A stretch of 64,000 nt of DNA from Neorhizobium huautlense (GTDB lineage Bacteria; Pseudomonadota; Alphaproteobacteria; Rhizobiales; Rhizobiaceae). The notes under the pieces are model-generated. The model was given only the letters and a program-made list of their open reading frames with translations, was not told where the DNA came from and did no database searches. Of the stretch, positions 63,436 to 64,000 are shown piece after piece. Within the stretch, counting starts at the first letter, position 1. The number at the start of each line of letters is the position of its first letter. Location of the stretch: positions 1-64,000 of the forward strand of contig NZ_PVBM01000004.1 in the NCBI RefSeq assembly GCF_002968575.1, read 5' to 3'. A program made the position numbers and the translations under genes.

Positions 63436-64000
63436 CTAAAGGATAAGCCGGGCGGCGGCGGCACCGATCGCACCTGGAAAGGCCAATACAATGGCCGACA
63501 TCAGGGCTTGCGTCGCGGCGCTGTCGTCGAGGCGGCCGAAGGTCCAGAGGACGTAAAGGCTGATCAGCATCGCCACCATATAGCCGGGCAGTGTGAAACG
63601 GATGAGAGCATGCCACCGGGGGGTGTTCTCCCCAAGCTCATGCGCACCTTTGAAGGCAACGGCGTAGACAAAGCCATGCATGATGGCAATCGATATGACG
63701 ACCGTCATGAGCGCGTGCCAGGGCGTCATCTTGAAGGAGATCAAGATGATCTCCTCAGTCGGAGCGACATTCAAGCTGAGGAACAAGGCGCCGACCGCCA
63801 TGAGAAACAGCTCTCGGCTATAGCTGGTGGACATTTCGTCCGGTACCGCGTCGCCCTCTTTACCCTTACCTTGCCGACCCTCTTCATCGCTGCTCTCATC
63901 GCTCCCCGCCTGCCCGCCGAGTTGCGACCGGCCAAGCAGCGCCCCGATGCTCGCCGGAACCGCCTGGATGGCAATCTTTCCGATGATTTCAGAAAACGGC
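63436..64000 (-). CDS. TIGR02587-family multipass membrane protein, 5' end cut by window
   Basis: The frame is open to the right edge of the window, so the N-terminus lies outside. At least four hydrophobic helices are seen in the C-terminal half (ELFLMAVGALFLSLNVAP, WHALMTVVISIAIMHGFVYA, YMVAMLISLYVLWTF, AIVLAFPGAIGAAAARLIL). A charged loop rich in glycine, aspartate and lysine (GSDESSDEEGRQGKGKEGDA) precedes them. The pairing with TIGR02588 supports the call. An internal ATG at 63834 is unlikely to be the start because coding continues upstream. Confidence 0.8.
   Translation of the reverse strand, partial: PFSEIIGKIAIQAVPASIGALLGRSQLGGQAGSDESSDEEGRQGKGKEGDAVPDEMSTSYSRELFLMAVGALFLSLNVAPTEEIILISFKMTPWHALMTVVISIAIMHGFVYAVAFKGAHELGENTPRWHALIRFTLPGYMVAMLISLYVLWTFGRLDDSAATQALMSAIVLAFPGAIGAAAARLIL

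Overview
The window is typical of a Rhizobiales alphaproteobacterium, probably Rhizobiaceae (Rhizobium/Agrobacterium/Sinorhizobium-like). It is GC-rich and dominated by solute-uptake operons. It carries the pcaDCHGB/pcaQ arrangement, a DUF992 protein and a TIGR02587/TIGR02588 pair, all familiar from that group. No rRNA, tRNA, CRISPR array, complete insertion sequence or replication gene was seen. The density of catabolic transporter operons suggests a chromid or megaplasmid, but that is inference.

Layout. 0.3-7.2 kb: an operon with pobA (4-hydroxybenzoate hydroxylase) followed by a branched-chain-type ABC importer, divergent from an AraC regulator (PobR-like). 7.2-11.0 kb: a PaoABC-type periplasmic aldehyde oxidoreductase. 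11.4-12.3 kb: a short UxuA-like dehydratase. 12.4-19.8 kb: an operon reading aroE-like, a second branched-chain-type importer, then a quiC-type dehydroshikimate dehydratase; a LysR gene lies upstream. 21.4-24.7 kb: a large RTX/ExeM-type extracellular nuclease. 24.8-28.2 kb: a fused DctQM TRAP permease, a small ORF and a PAS histidine kinase. 28.5-35.4 kb: a peptide-type ABC importer with a NagZ-like glycosidase and a GNAT acetyltransferase. 35.6-37.3 kb: tryptophan 2,3-dioxygenase and an AraC regulator. 37.3-42.7 kb: a polar amino acid type ABC importer with a 2-hydroxyacid dehydrogenase, controlled by a LacI repressor. 42.8-50.0 kb: a Ugp-type importer with an inositol monophosphatase and an unusual glycerophosphodiesterase-LacI fusion. 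50.2-53.7 kb: molybdate uptake (modC, modB, modA) with two small secreted paralogues in the middle and ModE-like boxes. 54.2-59.4 kb: a MarR regulator and pcaBGHCD with pcaQ. 59.4-64 kb: a small conserved protein, a type II glycerate kinase, a protease-like protein lacking its catalytic triad, DUF992, and TIGR02588/TIGR02587 (the last cut by the window end).

How the genes work together. Several loci lead toward protocatechuate. PobA makes it from 4-hydroxybenzoate. The aroE-like enzyme and QuiC can make it from shikimate/quinate. The Pao enzyme could supply aromatic acids from aldehydes, and the Pca enzymes open and degrade the ring. PcaIJ and PcaF, needed to finish the pathway, are not here. 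The molybdate importer would supply metal for the Pao cofactor. The most unusual single gene is the fusion at 43630-45369, which joins a catabolic phosphodiesterase to a LacI-type repressor inside the operon it may control.
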